64,000 nt of DNA from Macrophomina tecta. Lineage: Eukaryota > Ascomycota > Dothideomycetes > Botryosphaeriales > Botryosphaeriaceae. The stretch spans positions 3,844,001 to 3,908,000 of the forward strand of contig JAKSGN010000006.1 in assembly GCA_024180945.1 (NCBI GenBank), in the 5' to 3' direction. Positions 11,844 through 23,817 of this stretch are shown piece by piece (position 1 is the stretch's first letter; every line of letters starts with the position of its first letter). The notes below the pieces were generated by a model. It searched no databases. It saw only the letters and a program-made list of their open reading frames with translations, and was not told where the DNA came from. The position numbers and the translations under genes are program-made.

Positions 11844-13479
11844 TTGTGGGGCCCGTAGGAGGAAGAAATTTGTACGATTGACTGATGTTTGTTGACTGTT
11901 GCTCATGTCACTCTCTCGCGTTTCATTTGTTTATATTGGTTGTGTACTGCCTTCCCTCTCTCTTTTTTTTTTTCCCCCCCTTTGTTTGGAAAATCACAAC
12001 CTGGAAGTTGGGCGTATTGTACAAATCATCATCATCATGGGATTACGGTGTTTGGACGGCTCCTTTTTTTTTTCTTCTCTTTTTTCTGGGAGGGTTTTCA
12101 TTAATTTTTACAACTCAAGAGATCTGGAAAGCGCAAAAAGTGGAGATACCCTATTCTTCCAGACAGACAGCGGGAAATGCCGAATATTGATAGAGAAAGA
12201 AAGTAGATGTTTTTCGCGATACCTTCACCGGTGGCTCACTTCATACTCCGCGCGTGTTTTCTTCCTTTTTGCCTGTTCTTTCTTCTCGGTATGTAGATGG
12301 GATCATTCTCACTTTCTTTCTTTGCATGGGTGGCACGGGCTCGGAGCTTCTTCCGCTGTCAATTTCTTTGCTACATGCTGGTTGGATTCCACTCTCTTTG
12401 CTTTGTATATACGGACGCCAAGAGAGGGAATATCCGCCTAAGCGGGACGGGTTAATAGTCCAATATTTCTTCGACGACGAATAGTGCTGCTGACGCGGCC
12501 CTTGTTTTGCCTCCCTCCCTTTGGTGCAATCGGCCATCGTTCTAGAACATGTAAGAAGGCTCGCGAGAATCGGGTAAGGATCTTCAACCGTCGAAAGCTG
12601 ACAACTCATGTCCCTCAGATTTTTATTTTTTGCGGACCGTGCGTGCAGCGGATGGAGCGCTGACAACGCAACGGTGCATGCGGGACCGCGAGAAAGAAAA
12701 CAAGGCGTCCGCAAGGCTGCGAAGCTTTGCGGTAGCTCTCTCTCGCTCATCAGGCGGTGGAGCTTGCGGTGAGTGATGAGTTGGATGCCCCGGCATGGCC
12801 ATGGCTGTGCAGCAGGTGGTGGGAGAGCGTGCGCGGCTGGTGCTCGTGCGCGGATGCTCTGGCTGTCTCTTTTATAGATGCTTGGGCGCACTGTTGTTGG
12901 AGTTTCCACTTCATCGCTGACATATGCTTCTTGTTGTTGTTTCTGCTGCTCCGGTCTTTTCGAAACTTCCCGCCAGTGTCCAACGGGAAAAGAGTCATTC
13001 GAGCTCCACCACGAAACCCTACTGACCGGTCAACAACCCCGCCACTGCCACGGAAGAGAAAAAGGAAAAGCCCCCACAAACGGTTTTGCTGCTGCACCTC
13101 GCCGAGGAAGGATTGGAGAACCGAGTCAATTGGGCACCTCCCGGGAAAAAAAAAAAGCACGCGATCACTACCCAAACCTCGGGCGAGGACTGTTGAAGTG
13201 GAGAGAGAGAGAGACAGAAATACGCACAGAAAAAAAAAATTTTGAGACGGAGGCTCCGCTGTGACGACCACAACCCCGGTCGTGCATATATCAAACACGC
13301 GAAACAATCCCCACAGCAACAAGCAGGCGAAAGGAGCGAACCCCGGAGTGCCGCCTATTTCTCATCGCTCTTCCGGACTCCACATCGCTCGCATAACAGA
13401 CGCCCGCAACACCGGAAATCGCTCCGGACATACGACGGCGTTGCCAGATTGAGAAAGAGAGTGAGAGAGAAAAGGAAAA
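11844..13479. other. Intergenic, 1.6 kb, T-rich then purine-rich
   Basis: The first part, just after the coiled-coil gene, has pyrimidine-rich runs (about 11960-11982 and 12063-12088) typical of a 3' flank. The right half has poly-A and GAGA runs (13146-13157, 13200-13213), probably the 5' UTR or promoter of the small gene at 13480. The longest ORFs overlap on opposite strands and show no coding signature. Confidence 0.5.
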
Positions 13480-13734
13480 ATGGCCCGCACCAGCCGATCC
13501 CCGTCCTTCTCGTCCTTCAAGTCAACCACGTCGTCGCTGTCGAACGCGTGGAGCGCGCTGGTCGAGCTGTTCTCGTGGCTGCCCGGCGGCATCAACAGCA
13601 ACGTCGACGCCTCGACGGCCACCGTGCTGCGGAGCAAGTACTCGGGGGACGAGGATCTGCTGGATGTTGAGGGGTGGGAGGAGGCGGATCTGCTGTGGAG
13701 GGGCGTGGTTGTTGGCGGTGGGGTGACGAGGTGA
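13480..13734 (+). CDS. Small conserved-looking protein, 84 aa (86 if spliced)
   Basis: The frame opens at an ATG after a purine-rich leader (gaaaaATGG) and has strong C/G bias at third codon positions, as expected of a real gene. The protein has a Ser-rich basic N-terminus, a short hydrophobic stretch (SALVELFSWLPGGI) and an acidic middle (SGDEDLLDVEGWEEADLL). It ends LLWRGVVVGGGVTR. The stop codon overlaps a perfect splice donor (AG|gtgagt). Splicing 13731-13792 to the next AG would change the end to ...VTSFV with a stop at 13802. I do not recognise the family. Confidence 0.6.
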   Translation: MARTSRSPSFSSFKSTTSSLSNAWSALVELFSWLPGGINSNVDASTATVLRSKYSGDEDLLDVEGWEEADLLWRGVVVGGGVTR

Positions 13735-14189
13735 GTTTTCTCCGCTGCTGGCTTGTTCATGTAGGAATGAGGGCTAATGATATTTGGCGTAGTTTTGTGT
13801 GAGTGGGTATTCAGGTGGGTGGTCCCGCTCATACGGCGTGGTGAATGGGTGATGCTTCCTCCGTTCAGGGAGGATGCCGCGGAGCAAGTCTTCGGCCAGA
13901 GGAAGCTTCATTTGGCACCGCTTATCACTACGACTTTCCTCACGCCTGTGAGGCATGACGCTACGAGGCCGGCCTTCTTCTTCTTCTTCTTCTTCTCCGC
14001 GCATTTGGCACCTACTTTTCGGCGGCGATGATCTGTTTGATATGCGTACGGCGTCACTTGAGCGCGGCTGTCTGTGGTGTTGAGGCGTTTCTGTTCCAAC
14101 CTCTTCGTAACTCGATATATAATTATGTCTGTATTCTGTGTGTTATAACGTTTCTCTCGCTTTCCCTGCGGCTGCCATACTCATACTCA
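13735..14189. other. Intergenic, 3' flank of the small gene
   Basis: This stretch includes the optional last mini-exon of the gene at 13480 and a TTC microsatellite at about 13974-13996. Nothing else is recognisable. Confidence 0.45.
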
Positions 14190-15039
14190 TCATGCTGCTC
14201 CAACGACGATGTTTAGAAAGACTGCAATAAGATGGAGTTCCTGATGATGGCCAAATGCCCCCATAGATCTTGTCGTTCCATCTGCAACCAACTTACTTGA
14301 GGAGGAAACCCAAGTGCCGTATTTGCGCAGATCTCGAAGCATCTGAACACGCTCCCTCCGGACATGGTGCAGCGCGATGACACCGTCGTCATCGCTAGGC
14401 AAAATCATCCCAACGAGCCAGGCGTTGGACTTTATGTGCCTGCATCCTTCCACTCAAGGACACTTTGCGGCCAGCTGCTGCCCTCTCCCGTGACTCACGT
14501 CTTCAAGCGGTCGCGCGTGGTATCCGCTCTATGCCCCAAAAGTATCTCCGAAAACCGAATCCCATCATCATCCAGCACCTTCCAACCCCGCTCATAAAAC
14601 GCCTCCGTACCCAGAACAAAACGCAGCGCTGTCGAGCCATGGCCCGGCCAGAGCCTTTCATACTCGACACCGATACTCGTATCCACATCCGCACCGAGCG
14701 CGAGCAACACCTCCACGATGTCGGGCATTCCCGCTCATCGTGGAGAGGTGCAGCGGCCGACCGGTCCAGGCGTTCCCGGCTTAGCGCCCGAGGCCGGCAT
14801 CTACGGAGATCATGGCTTTGACTGCGGGTTAGACCTCTGGCTGAACAAGCCCTGCATGTCGGTAGCGATTTTCCTTGGAGCTTCCGTGTTGGAAGAGAAG
14901 GGAACTGAAAGAACAGGATACAGAATACAGATAGACCGGGCTTACGGGAGATGCCCAAATCAGGCCCTTCAGTGATGTTTGTGACTCGAAGTGCAATGGA
15001 AGCTTTTTGGATGGGGCTCGATGAACCATAGATTCCCAC
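14190..15039 (-). pseudogene. Decayed ankyrin-repeat gene
   Basis: Read on the minus strand, one frame gives an ankyrin-like repeat (AWTGRPLHLSTMSG) and a second gives its continuation (MPDIVEVLLALGADVD). The two meet at about 14726-14732, where a single extra base separates the frames. A stop codon at 14781-14783 lies in the frame just upstream (..DAGLGR stop AGNAWTG..). Downstream the frame runs about 75 codons to a stop at 14495. The remaining minus-strand ORF to 14190 may be a C-terminal remnant. The pattern is that of a broken gene rather than introns, because no GT-AG pair repairs both lesions. The outer limits are uncertain. Confidence 0.5.
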
Positions 15040-15330
15040 GGAACGCCAGCTTGGCTGGTCTAGAGTTCAATCAGCGGTTGTTTCCTAGACTGTTATTTGA
15101 GCCATAAGACCCAGAATATACTTTGGTGCGCTTGAGGAGGGCTTTGGGGATCTTTTTGATGTGGCCCTTGCAATTTCGGAGGAAGATCTCCCTGTCTTCG
15201 CGCCGAAAAGAGTAAGAAACGTTGCGCTGTATATTAATTATGGTGATCATTAAACTGAACGCATAATCCAGATTTCTATCTTATTCGGACGCCTCCTTGT
15301 TCTTTAATGACCTATATTCTAAATAGCTTC

Positions 15331-15951
15331 TCATGCTGCGCATAAGCATTGCAGGAGGAGTACGGAGCGGCTGGCGGGGCTGACGTCTTGACGGTCCACG
15401 ACGGGGATTCGGTGGTACAGATACTTGAAATAGGCGGCGACGTGAGCATCTATCATCTTGGAAGGTGGTAACTGGTCGGCTCCGGTGGCAGCCAAGATTT
15501 TCATTGCCATGGACGAGGAGGAAGTGCCTAGAAGAGTAGAGGATTCGGAGAAGAATGGGCCATGGTTACAGAAAATGGAGGATTCACCCAGTTAGCCTTG
15601 GCCTTCAGCTGTCTTGGTATTTGGTTGAGCTGAATGGCGTTCGGGTGCATCATGATCAAGATCGGAAGGCGTGTCCACCACGTTGAGTGTAGAAGCTGAT
15701 GCTGCCGCCGTACCGGGAGCAGCATTCGCGGACCGAGAATCGATGTGCTCGGACTGCCGGTGACGCTGTGTCTGGGGCCTCACGCGCTCCCTCCTCCGGC
15801 AGATCTCGGAACGCTTCTCGCAATTCGTGCAGCTTCCTGCATTTGCCGATGTTAACCATAGGTCGCACTTGACTTTCCTTGCGTGGCACCGGTGGCATAC
15901 GATACTAGACCGGTCTCGGGGAATTCGCGAGAGAGTCGATACTGCCGCCAT
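15331..15951 (-). pseudogene. Zn(2)Cys(6) transcription factor, truncated with an in-frame stop
   Basis: The N-terminal 119 codons encode a fungal binuclear zinc cluster with cysteines at 19, 22, 29, 41, 44 and 51 (CHRC, KVKC, CTNC, EIC), followed by a basic linker. A TAA stop at 15592-15594 ends the ORF. The same frame then continues for 86 more sense codons with protein-like sequence (MAMKILAATGADQLPP, DAHVAAYFKYLYHRIPVVDR), which looks like the start of a regulator's middle region, before a TGA at 15331. Beyond that the DNA is AT-rich and the rest of a normal 400-700 aa regulator is missing. It could be a truncated gene making a DNA-binding fragment, but a pseudogene is more likely. Confidence 0.6.
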
Positions 15952-16877
15952 GGAGTTGTCGGTGAGGAATGTAGAGACATATCACAGGCTCGGTTCACGT
16001 GCTGTTTCAGAATCGCCAATTTTTGTGCGCGGGTTTGTTAGCATAGACTGCTACGGATCTGATCGTGGAGGAGCTCTTTACCATAGTGTGTTTACAACAT
16101 CCCCTGGCCCCAGTGCTCCTTCACATTCCTCCGATCGGACGAACGAGCGGCATACACCAACGTGCTTGAAAAATGGCCTCGCCCTTCGTGGTGCTTCCAA
16201 CGCCAGAGCTACGATCTCCAGCGATTTTCGCTGCCGACGTGGAGCGAGATGCGTGAAATGCGCGGGCCCCGGGCATAAGGAAGACAGTCGTGTGCCAAAA
16301 TGTGGAGAGGTGCGCAGCTTGCAGCAGTACGCGCAGGACAGAGCATCAAGGCTGCTCAAGGTACAAAAAGCTCCTGCGGGAGATGATGGGAAGGCTGGAG
16401 AGGTAAACTATAAAGGAAGAGAAAGCAGGTGATAGTGAGGCAATCAGACCCTCTAGTCCACGGTCTCTCAATGCTTGCTGCCGCGCCGCTAGAGGGACGG
16501 GAAACACTAAGGAAAGCGCTCTTGATGGAAGCCAGGGGCCAGGGTAGTCGAGGAAAGGTGAGAAGGATGGTTTTGATGTTCCACTAGCTTCACGGATGTC
16601 GTATTTTCTCCTTTGCTTTCTCGCTGGGTGCCTGCTTGAATTCTTCTGTTGATCTCAGCTTTTAGGCTGTGTTTGTACCGAGGGCTTCATGTAATGTAGA
16701 AGCATTTTGTACTTTTTTTTCTCTATGGCCCGTGGGAGGCCAGGGCGTATGAATCATCACCATCGTCACCGTCACCATCATCAAGCGGAGCAAAACACGT
16801 CTATAACTCGCAAGCGGCGGAGAGCTACTAAATAGAGGAGCTTGCTTGTTTCACAGAACGTGCAGTCGCCCAGACCC
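15952..16877. other. Intergenic, about 0.9 kb
   Basis: This lies between the broken zinc-cluster gene and the 3' end of the sulfatase gene. A plus-strand Cys-containing ORF (to 16432) and an overlapping minus ORF match nothing I recognise. A stretch at about 16754-16784 is rich in CAT/CAC triplets. Confidence 0.45.
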
Positions 16878-18794
16878 TTACAGATTGCTGCTTTCCTTCT
16901 CCGCCAGTCGACCGATGCCAGCAAGTGCTAGCAGTTTTTTGAGGGCCTCGATTTCACCGCTGACCACCCTAACTCTTTCTGTGCTCCTGGTACCGTTCAG
17001 GACTTCCCGTAGCTCGTCCCTCTCCGTGCTTAGGGTAACGCTCGGCCGGTATCCAACAAACGGTCGGTTACCAGCTTGACACCGATACGTCAGAGCACCG
17101 TTGCTCAAGATTAGCCTCCATCTTTCGCCAGCGCCCTTGACATGAAGATCAATGCAGAGAGGCTGTTCTTCTTTCCCAGCCTTTTCTCCATCGATACTGA
17201 TTGAAAGCACGGCCAGCCACTGCTTCACCGGCAGACCCGGCGCAAATACTGCCAGACCAGCCGTTCGGCTGGTCTGATTTTTCTTCTCGCTCTTCAACTC
17301 CAGCGACTGGGTCAGGTAAAAGTTCCTCCAAGTCGCATTCTCCGCTCCAAACCCAAGTCGCTCAAACACAAGAGCGAGCATAGCCTTAGCCTGTGACCTG
17401 GCGGCCGCCGAACCTCCAGCTTCGCCGCCCGATGCCACGACGTGTCCCAGCAATGTCGCCGCAAACCTCAGGTCGCCTTGCTCCATGAACAGTTTTGCCT
17501 TTTCCGAAACTGCTTCCACGCCGCCCATGCATTCGACATACCTGCATCCCTCCTCTTTCGGCGGCCATTTCCACAAGTTCTCTGCCGACCCGTCAAACCA
17601 AGTCATGTAACGCTGGTAGATTCCCTTGACGTTGTGGCTCACGCTCCCATAGAATCCTTGTGTGTGCCACACACGGCTCAGTCCGGCTGGCAGAACCATT
17701 CTTTCCGCAATCTCCGTCCCATTCCAGCCGTTGTTCATCTCCCGCACCGTTTGGTCATGGAGGTAGGCATACAGATCTCGTTGCTCTGCCAGAAATTTCC
17801 TCAGCTCTTCGTTTCCCCAGGTGGGCCAGCCGTGGCTTGAGAACAAAATCTCTGCCCCAGCCTCTTCGCAAAACAAGACGATACTTTCGTCCAAGTACCT
17901 GCTCCACGCTTTCGCATCTCTTATCAATGCTCCTCGGAGAGTGGCGATATTGTGCAAGCCGTGCCCTGCGCATTCCGCCACCAGTAGTGCTTGCTCGTCG
18001 GGAAAGTACATGTTCATTTCGGCCGGCGCCTCTGTATTTGGTACAAGTTGGAAGACGATCCGCACCCCGTCCACGGTCAGTGTCGTTCCCGTCTCGTTGA
18101 TGTCCATCGTGGGTGGGATGAGGCTCGTTTTGCCACGTGAAGTGCCCATCCCTAGGCCAACCCCAATCTGTCCAGAGGGGCATCGGGGAAGATAGGCGCC
18201 GTACATATGGGCCGCGCGGCGAAGCATGGCATGCCCCGCAAAGACGTTTTCGGATATGGCTTCTTTCATGAAACCCTCGGGTGCGATGACAGGAATATCG
18301 ACCGGAGATACGTTGCTCTTTGGATCAGGCAGTATTCCTGCGGCGCCGCCAAAATGATCGACATGGGAGTGCGAGTAAATCATCGCTTTGACGGGACGGA
18401 CGCCGCGGTGGGCCTGGTAGAGCTCCAGCGCTGCCTTGGCGCATTCGCACGAGACCAGAGGGTCAATGACAATAATGCCCGTCCTGCCCTCGACGAACGT
18501 GATGTGGGAAATGTCAAAGCCGCGGACTTGGTAGATTGACGGACTGACGCGATATAGTCCCTGCTTGGCCAGCAATTGCGCCTGTCGCCATAGCTTGGGA
18601 TTAGCCGTCGCTGGACATGGTTGTTCGTTGACGAAACTGTACTCGTCATTGTTCCAGACAATGGATCCGCGGGCATCTTTGATGAGACAGGGTTGAAGCG
18701 ATGCTACGAAGCCACGATCCGCATTCACAAAGTCTGCGGTGTCTTCAAAAGAAGGCGAAATGTCGTCTGAGGGGGATGAATGAATAGCTGCCAT
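16878..18794 (-). CDS. BDS1: Alkyl/aryl-sulfatase of the BDS1/SdsA1 class
   Basis: This intronless ORF gives 638 aa, the usual length for class III sulfatases. These zinc metallo-beta-lactamase-fold enzymes hydrolyse alkyl sulfates such as SDS to alcohol and sulfate. The metal-binding SHSHVDHFGG lies at residues 141-150. Further family features are the upstream FVEGRTGIIVIDPL strand, the downstream FFPDE-like region (MYFPDEQALLVAECAGHGLHNI) with a second metal-ligand cluster, and HGWPTWGNEEL. A C-terminal SCP2-like domain (about 510-630) is expected from family layout and fits the tail here. No signal peptide is seen. A TATAAAA box lies about 54 bp upstream of the ATG. The likely role is use of sulfate esters as a sulfur source. 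Confidence 0.92.
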   Translation of the reverse strand: MAAIHSSPSDDISPSFEDTADFVNADRGFVASLQPCLIKDARGSIVWNNDEYSFVNEQPCPATANPKLWRQAQLLAKQGLYRVSPSIYQVRGFDISHITFVEGRTGIIVIDPLVSCECAKAALELYQAHRGVRPVKAMIYSHSHVDHFGGAAGILPDPKSNVSPVDIPVIAPEGFMKEAISENVFAGHAMLRRAAHMYGAYLPRCPSGQIGVGLGMGTSRGKTSLIPPTMDINETGTTLTVDGVRIVFQLVPNTEAPAEMNMYFPDEQALLVAECAGHGLHNIATLRGALIRDAKAWSRYLDESIVLFCEEAGAEILFSSHGWPTWGNEELRKFLAEQRDLYAYLHDQTVREMNNGWNGTEIAERMVLPAGLSRVWHTQGFYGSVSHNVKGIYQRYMTWFDGSAENLWKWPPKEEGCRYVECMGGVEAVSEKAKLFMEQGDLRFAATLLGHVVASGGEAGGSAAARSQAKAMLALVFERLGFGAENATWRNFYLTQSLELKSEKKNQTSRTAGLAVFAPGLPVKQWLAVLSISIDGEKAGKEEQPLCIDLHVKGAGERWRLILSNGALTYRCQAGNRPFVGYRPSVTLSTERDELREVLNGTRSTERVRVVSGEIEALKKLLALAGIGRLAEKESSNL

Positions 18795-21694
18795 TGCGTC
18801 GTGAATGTTGCTGCTTCAACAATGCGTTGGTTTGGATCGCGTCCTGCTTTTATAGCGGACTGTCAAAGTAAAGGTACAGCAAGTGACCAATTCTAGCATA
18901 AGTCGAGTTGCTGAACGCCGACTCGGAAGCCGAGATGCTTGGCCCGCTGTACCACAGCCTGCACATGACAGCGGCACCACGGCTAACACCTACCCGAGCC
19001 CCGGATCCAGGAAGGAGACATGCTAAAACCTAAGATCTGAATCGTGCCCCATTCCAACCCTCTCGACCAGAGAAAGCCAAGTCGGATCCGCCCGGATCGT
19101 CCTCTATTGTCAAAAAGACATTCGAGAATGGGTCCTTGCGTGCGTACACTGTTACCCCGTCACATCCTTACGATAACAGTTGAGACACAATCCCTCGGAT
19201 GTTTCAGTCTAGCCACGTGCCTCTTGAAATGCATCGATTCGATATAGTCATAGACAGCGATGCAAAGGTGAGCCAACACAAGGAAGCATTGTCACTTAGT
19301 AGATCTAGAAAGCCATCACAACGTGTCGTGGCCGAGTGCCTCTCTACGATACAAGGCAGCCATCATAAATACTCATTCCCGTGTTGGTATAAGGTGTAAC
19401 AAAAAAAAAAAAAAAAAAAGTAAAGCGATTACGATACTCTCTGCCTGGTCGCTTTTCTTCGGCCGAGGGCGAAGCCGATCTTGCGAGCGACTGAACTACG
19501 TGCAATCATCAACCCTGCAACTAACTCCATCAGAAGAATCTCGAGTCGTACGGAATTTTCCGTCATAACGAATATCCGCAAGCCGAGGAGCATGCGGCGC
19601 ACCGATACCGAGTTTCGGTAAACTCGGTAAACTGGGTTGGTGGGTCTAAATTGGGTTAAGGTTGAGTCGAGTTGAGTTCATTTACCCTGACCCATCGCCC
19701 TAAGCGACATGCAGGCTAATCACTATCCATGTATTCCTCTAGTAGTACGTTGGGTAATCTTAAATGGGAAGATGAGGCAGAGTGTCTAGAGGTAGGTAGA
19801 AAGGGGTGTAGAATATACAAGGTATATGGCGGGGTTGTTCACTTCCTAGGCTCGTTTTTGTGATAAACCGCTGTGATTGTCTAGCAGATTGGAGCACGGC
19901 CTGTAGCTATAGTGCGGATATCTTCCACCCATAGTATTTTCTTTGAGTGGCTATGCCGCAGTACCGCCTTCGGGATTCTAGGCATCACCCACTTTAACTT
20001 ACCCGCTGTTACGACGGGCTTCTTCTCCATGCTTCAGTGCCCCCAGTTAAGTCGATGGGGTCAAATGATTCTCCTCGAAACGAAGAGGTTGATCGCAGCT
20101 GACCAGATGCAGCGAGTGTCATGTAAGCATGCGAGGCGCAAAGGCCTGCTACCTCCAGCAGGTAATGTATTGGAGTTTTAAGTTGAGCACGAAGGCCAAA
20201 GTACTGTCTAGCGACTTGAATTTATACAGCTGGATCCAAGTAGCTCGATTGATGATGTTGGATCAAGGGATTTGGATCACTGTGATGCAAAAATAAGGCC
20301 CATAAGTAACCTCGGCGCGTCGGTGCCTATTGCCTATTGCCTAAATCCCACCTTCTGCACCTGTTATGGGACGAAAGTACTGCCATTCTCCCATCCGCTA
20401 CCTGCGGCCGTGGTCAGTTTCTCGGACTCGTCATCTGTCCCCTGCAGATGCTCTTCCCCTGCAGGATTCCTGGCCTGGCACTTCTTTCTGGTTTTCGCCG
20501 GGCGTTGCGGGAGTTGCTCCCGCGCGGGCTTTGGCTGCTGCCTTGACTAAGACCGCACGCGCCGCCTTTCCCTTGCCACTGGGCTCCCGTGCGAGAGTGT
20601 TGGTCGTGCGTGTCTGTCGCCCGTGAGGGCCTTGGCCCCTGCGGTGCTTCTTCCCGTGCGGGCCTTCCGACCGTGGGGTCGTAACATCTAGACCACCCTT
20701 GGAGGTATTACCTAGATAGCTCTTTAGATAGAATCATGCGCATTAGTATACTACTCGGCGCAGACGCTATACAAATCCATTAATCAAGTAATTGAACCCT
20801 TGGCATGTATACCTCCTACCACCTTAACTCATGGGTCCCAGCACTCGGCCACTACAACTGCGGCTTTATTTTCTATCCACATGAGAAGCCTCCACCGTGG
20901 GAGAGCCCACGTTCATCATTGCCTGAAAGCTCTGAAGCCTTACTGGGCCTCTGGCAGTGCACAGACACTTCCTGATCCCTATGATCCGTTTGATTGCACG
21001 GCTTACTAGAGCTCCGCTCGACTCGCTCGAGATCCCATGAGCAACCTCCTGATCAAAATTTGCGAAGCTCTCGGATGTCGAGGAGAACCTGTACTGCGTC
21101 GCACCGTCACTGTATCTGAGGCGCAGCATTAAAAGAAACGAATGAAAATGTTCTTCAGCGTCAGTTCGAGTTTCGCTGATTCACTTTCTAGCCCTTGGCC
21201 GCCATGACAAGGGAAAAGCGAAACACAGAAGCCGATGACGTCGATGCCTCCTGCATGAAAGCTTGCACGAATCACATTGTTCCTTGGCCTCGTTGGGCCA
21301 GGAGGCACTTACAGAGCGTTTACTTGCAACTAGCTGTGGCCATTGTTGGATACCGGGCCATTTGAGCCTGTCTTGTGGCTTCCAATTGACGTTCCGCCGC
21401 CTACCCACTTGCGCACGAATGGTCCGTTTGATCACCTGAGAGGGCAAGCAGGAAACTCTTTCTACCTAGGCTGGTGTCTTCTCTCCGTATGGAAGTTTGC
21501 TGGCACCATCACCACTCAGTTGCATAAAACAGTTTCAATAACGAACGGCGGCGATATCCCACCTTTTCTTCCCTCCCTCATCCCGTTGCCATATATGTAC
21601 GTGTACCAAGGGAAAAAAAAAATACCTACATAGAACGTGCTACGCACTCCTCCTCCGCTACCTCGCCCGCAGAAAAACCACACACACGCCCCGC
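18795..21694. other. Gene-free 2.9 kb stretch with possible repeat remnants
   Basis: The left end holds the sulfatase promoter. A poly-A run lies at about 19401-19418. Around 19600-19690 the sequence is a degenerate CTCGGTAAACTCGG / GGGTTGAG repeat. From 20400 to 20680 it turns GC-rich with several variants of CCCGTGCGGGC. A 9-base TGTTACGAC at 20007-20015 has its exact inverse complement at 20678-20686, but no matching target-site duplication flanks the pair. No ORF over 100 codons has a recognisable domain. The stretch is probably eroded repeat DNA. Confidence 0.45.
18848..18854 (-). promoter_or_regulatory. TATA box of the sulfatase gene
   Basis: TATAAAA on the minus strand lies 54 bp before the start codon at 18794. 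The match and spacing fit a core promoter; function is inferred. Confidence 0.4.
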
Positions 21695-23177
<1,483 letters not shown>

Positions 23178-23292
23178 CGTAGATACTCCTTCAGGAAGAA
23201 CTGAGTGCAATGAGGCGAGCTGACGTTCAGAGGGGAGGAAGAGGAGTTGGTTGTGAATGACCAGACACTCGTTTCGCTGCAGGGAGCATTCT

Positions 23293-23299
23293 CTTTATA
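23293..23299 (-). promoter_or_regulatory. TATA box of the xylanase gene
   Basis: TATAAAG on the minus strand lies about 116 bp upstream of the start codon at 23177, a common spacing for a fungal secreted-enzyme promoter. Confidence 0.4.
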
Positions 23300-23455
23300 T
23301 CGTGTTGCGGTATACGAGGAGCCGCCGGCATAAACAGCACGCCAAGCGGAACTATCACCAACTGACAGCATCTCCACATTGTCAGGTCCAGGCGGCAGAG
23401 GACAGCCGAGTGGGTGGGCGGCAGCGCCCGGCAGGGCGACTTTTCCGGCTGAAGT

Positions 23456-23461
23456 CCCCAC
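23456..23461 (-). promoter_or_regulatory. Possible CreA/CRE1 site GTGGGG
   Basis: GTGGGG on the minus strand matches the carbon-repressor consensus SYGGRG. Other matches are GTGGAG at 23372-23377 and GTGGGG at 23762-23767. Such short motifs occur often by chance, so this is suggestive only. Confidence 0.25.
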
Positions 23462-23810
23462 AGCCCAGCCTTCTTTCTGCTCGGTTGTGCAGCGACAAAG
23501 AGCACCCTGTGACCCTTTTACGGTAAAAGTAGAGCACATATGATAGTGCGGACTGTAGTGGTGATTGCAGGGGCCACCGCTTGTTCTGCAGGGGCCACTG
23601 TGGCGTCCAGTCCCTCGCTTGCATGCTTTACCCAGGAGGTTCGAAAGGGGAACGTCGCGAAACAAGCTTAACTTTTGGCTGTCCTCCGATGTGATGCTAC
23701 CAGGCACATGAGCGCACGTCGAATGTTCCAACATTCTCTGACAATAGCCTAAAGTGCCCTTCCCCACACGAGCAGTGGAATGTAGGCACGTCGTCGCGTC
23801 GTCGGAAATA

Positions 23811-23817
23811 GGCTAAA
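23811..23817 (+). promoter_or_regulatory. Possible XlnR/XYR1 site GGCTAAA
   Basis: GGCTAAA lies 634 bp upstream of the xylanase start codon. It matches the GGCTAR/GGCTAAA element bound by XlnR/XYR1, the known activator of fungal xylanase genes. The match is seen; its use is inferred. Confidence 0.35.

Noticed and set aside
12757..13322. ORFs of 160-190 codons on both strands before the small gene
   Set aside because: They run through poly-A, GAGA and poly-T tracts and overlap each other; the region looks like a leader or promoter.
16250..16434. Cys-containing plus-strand peptide that hints at a second zinc cluster
   Set aside because: The cysteine spacing does not fit the Zn(2)Cys(6) pattern in any single frame and stops interrupt it.
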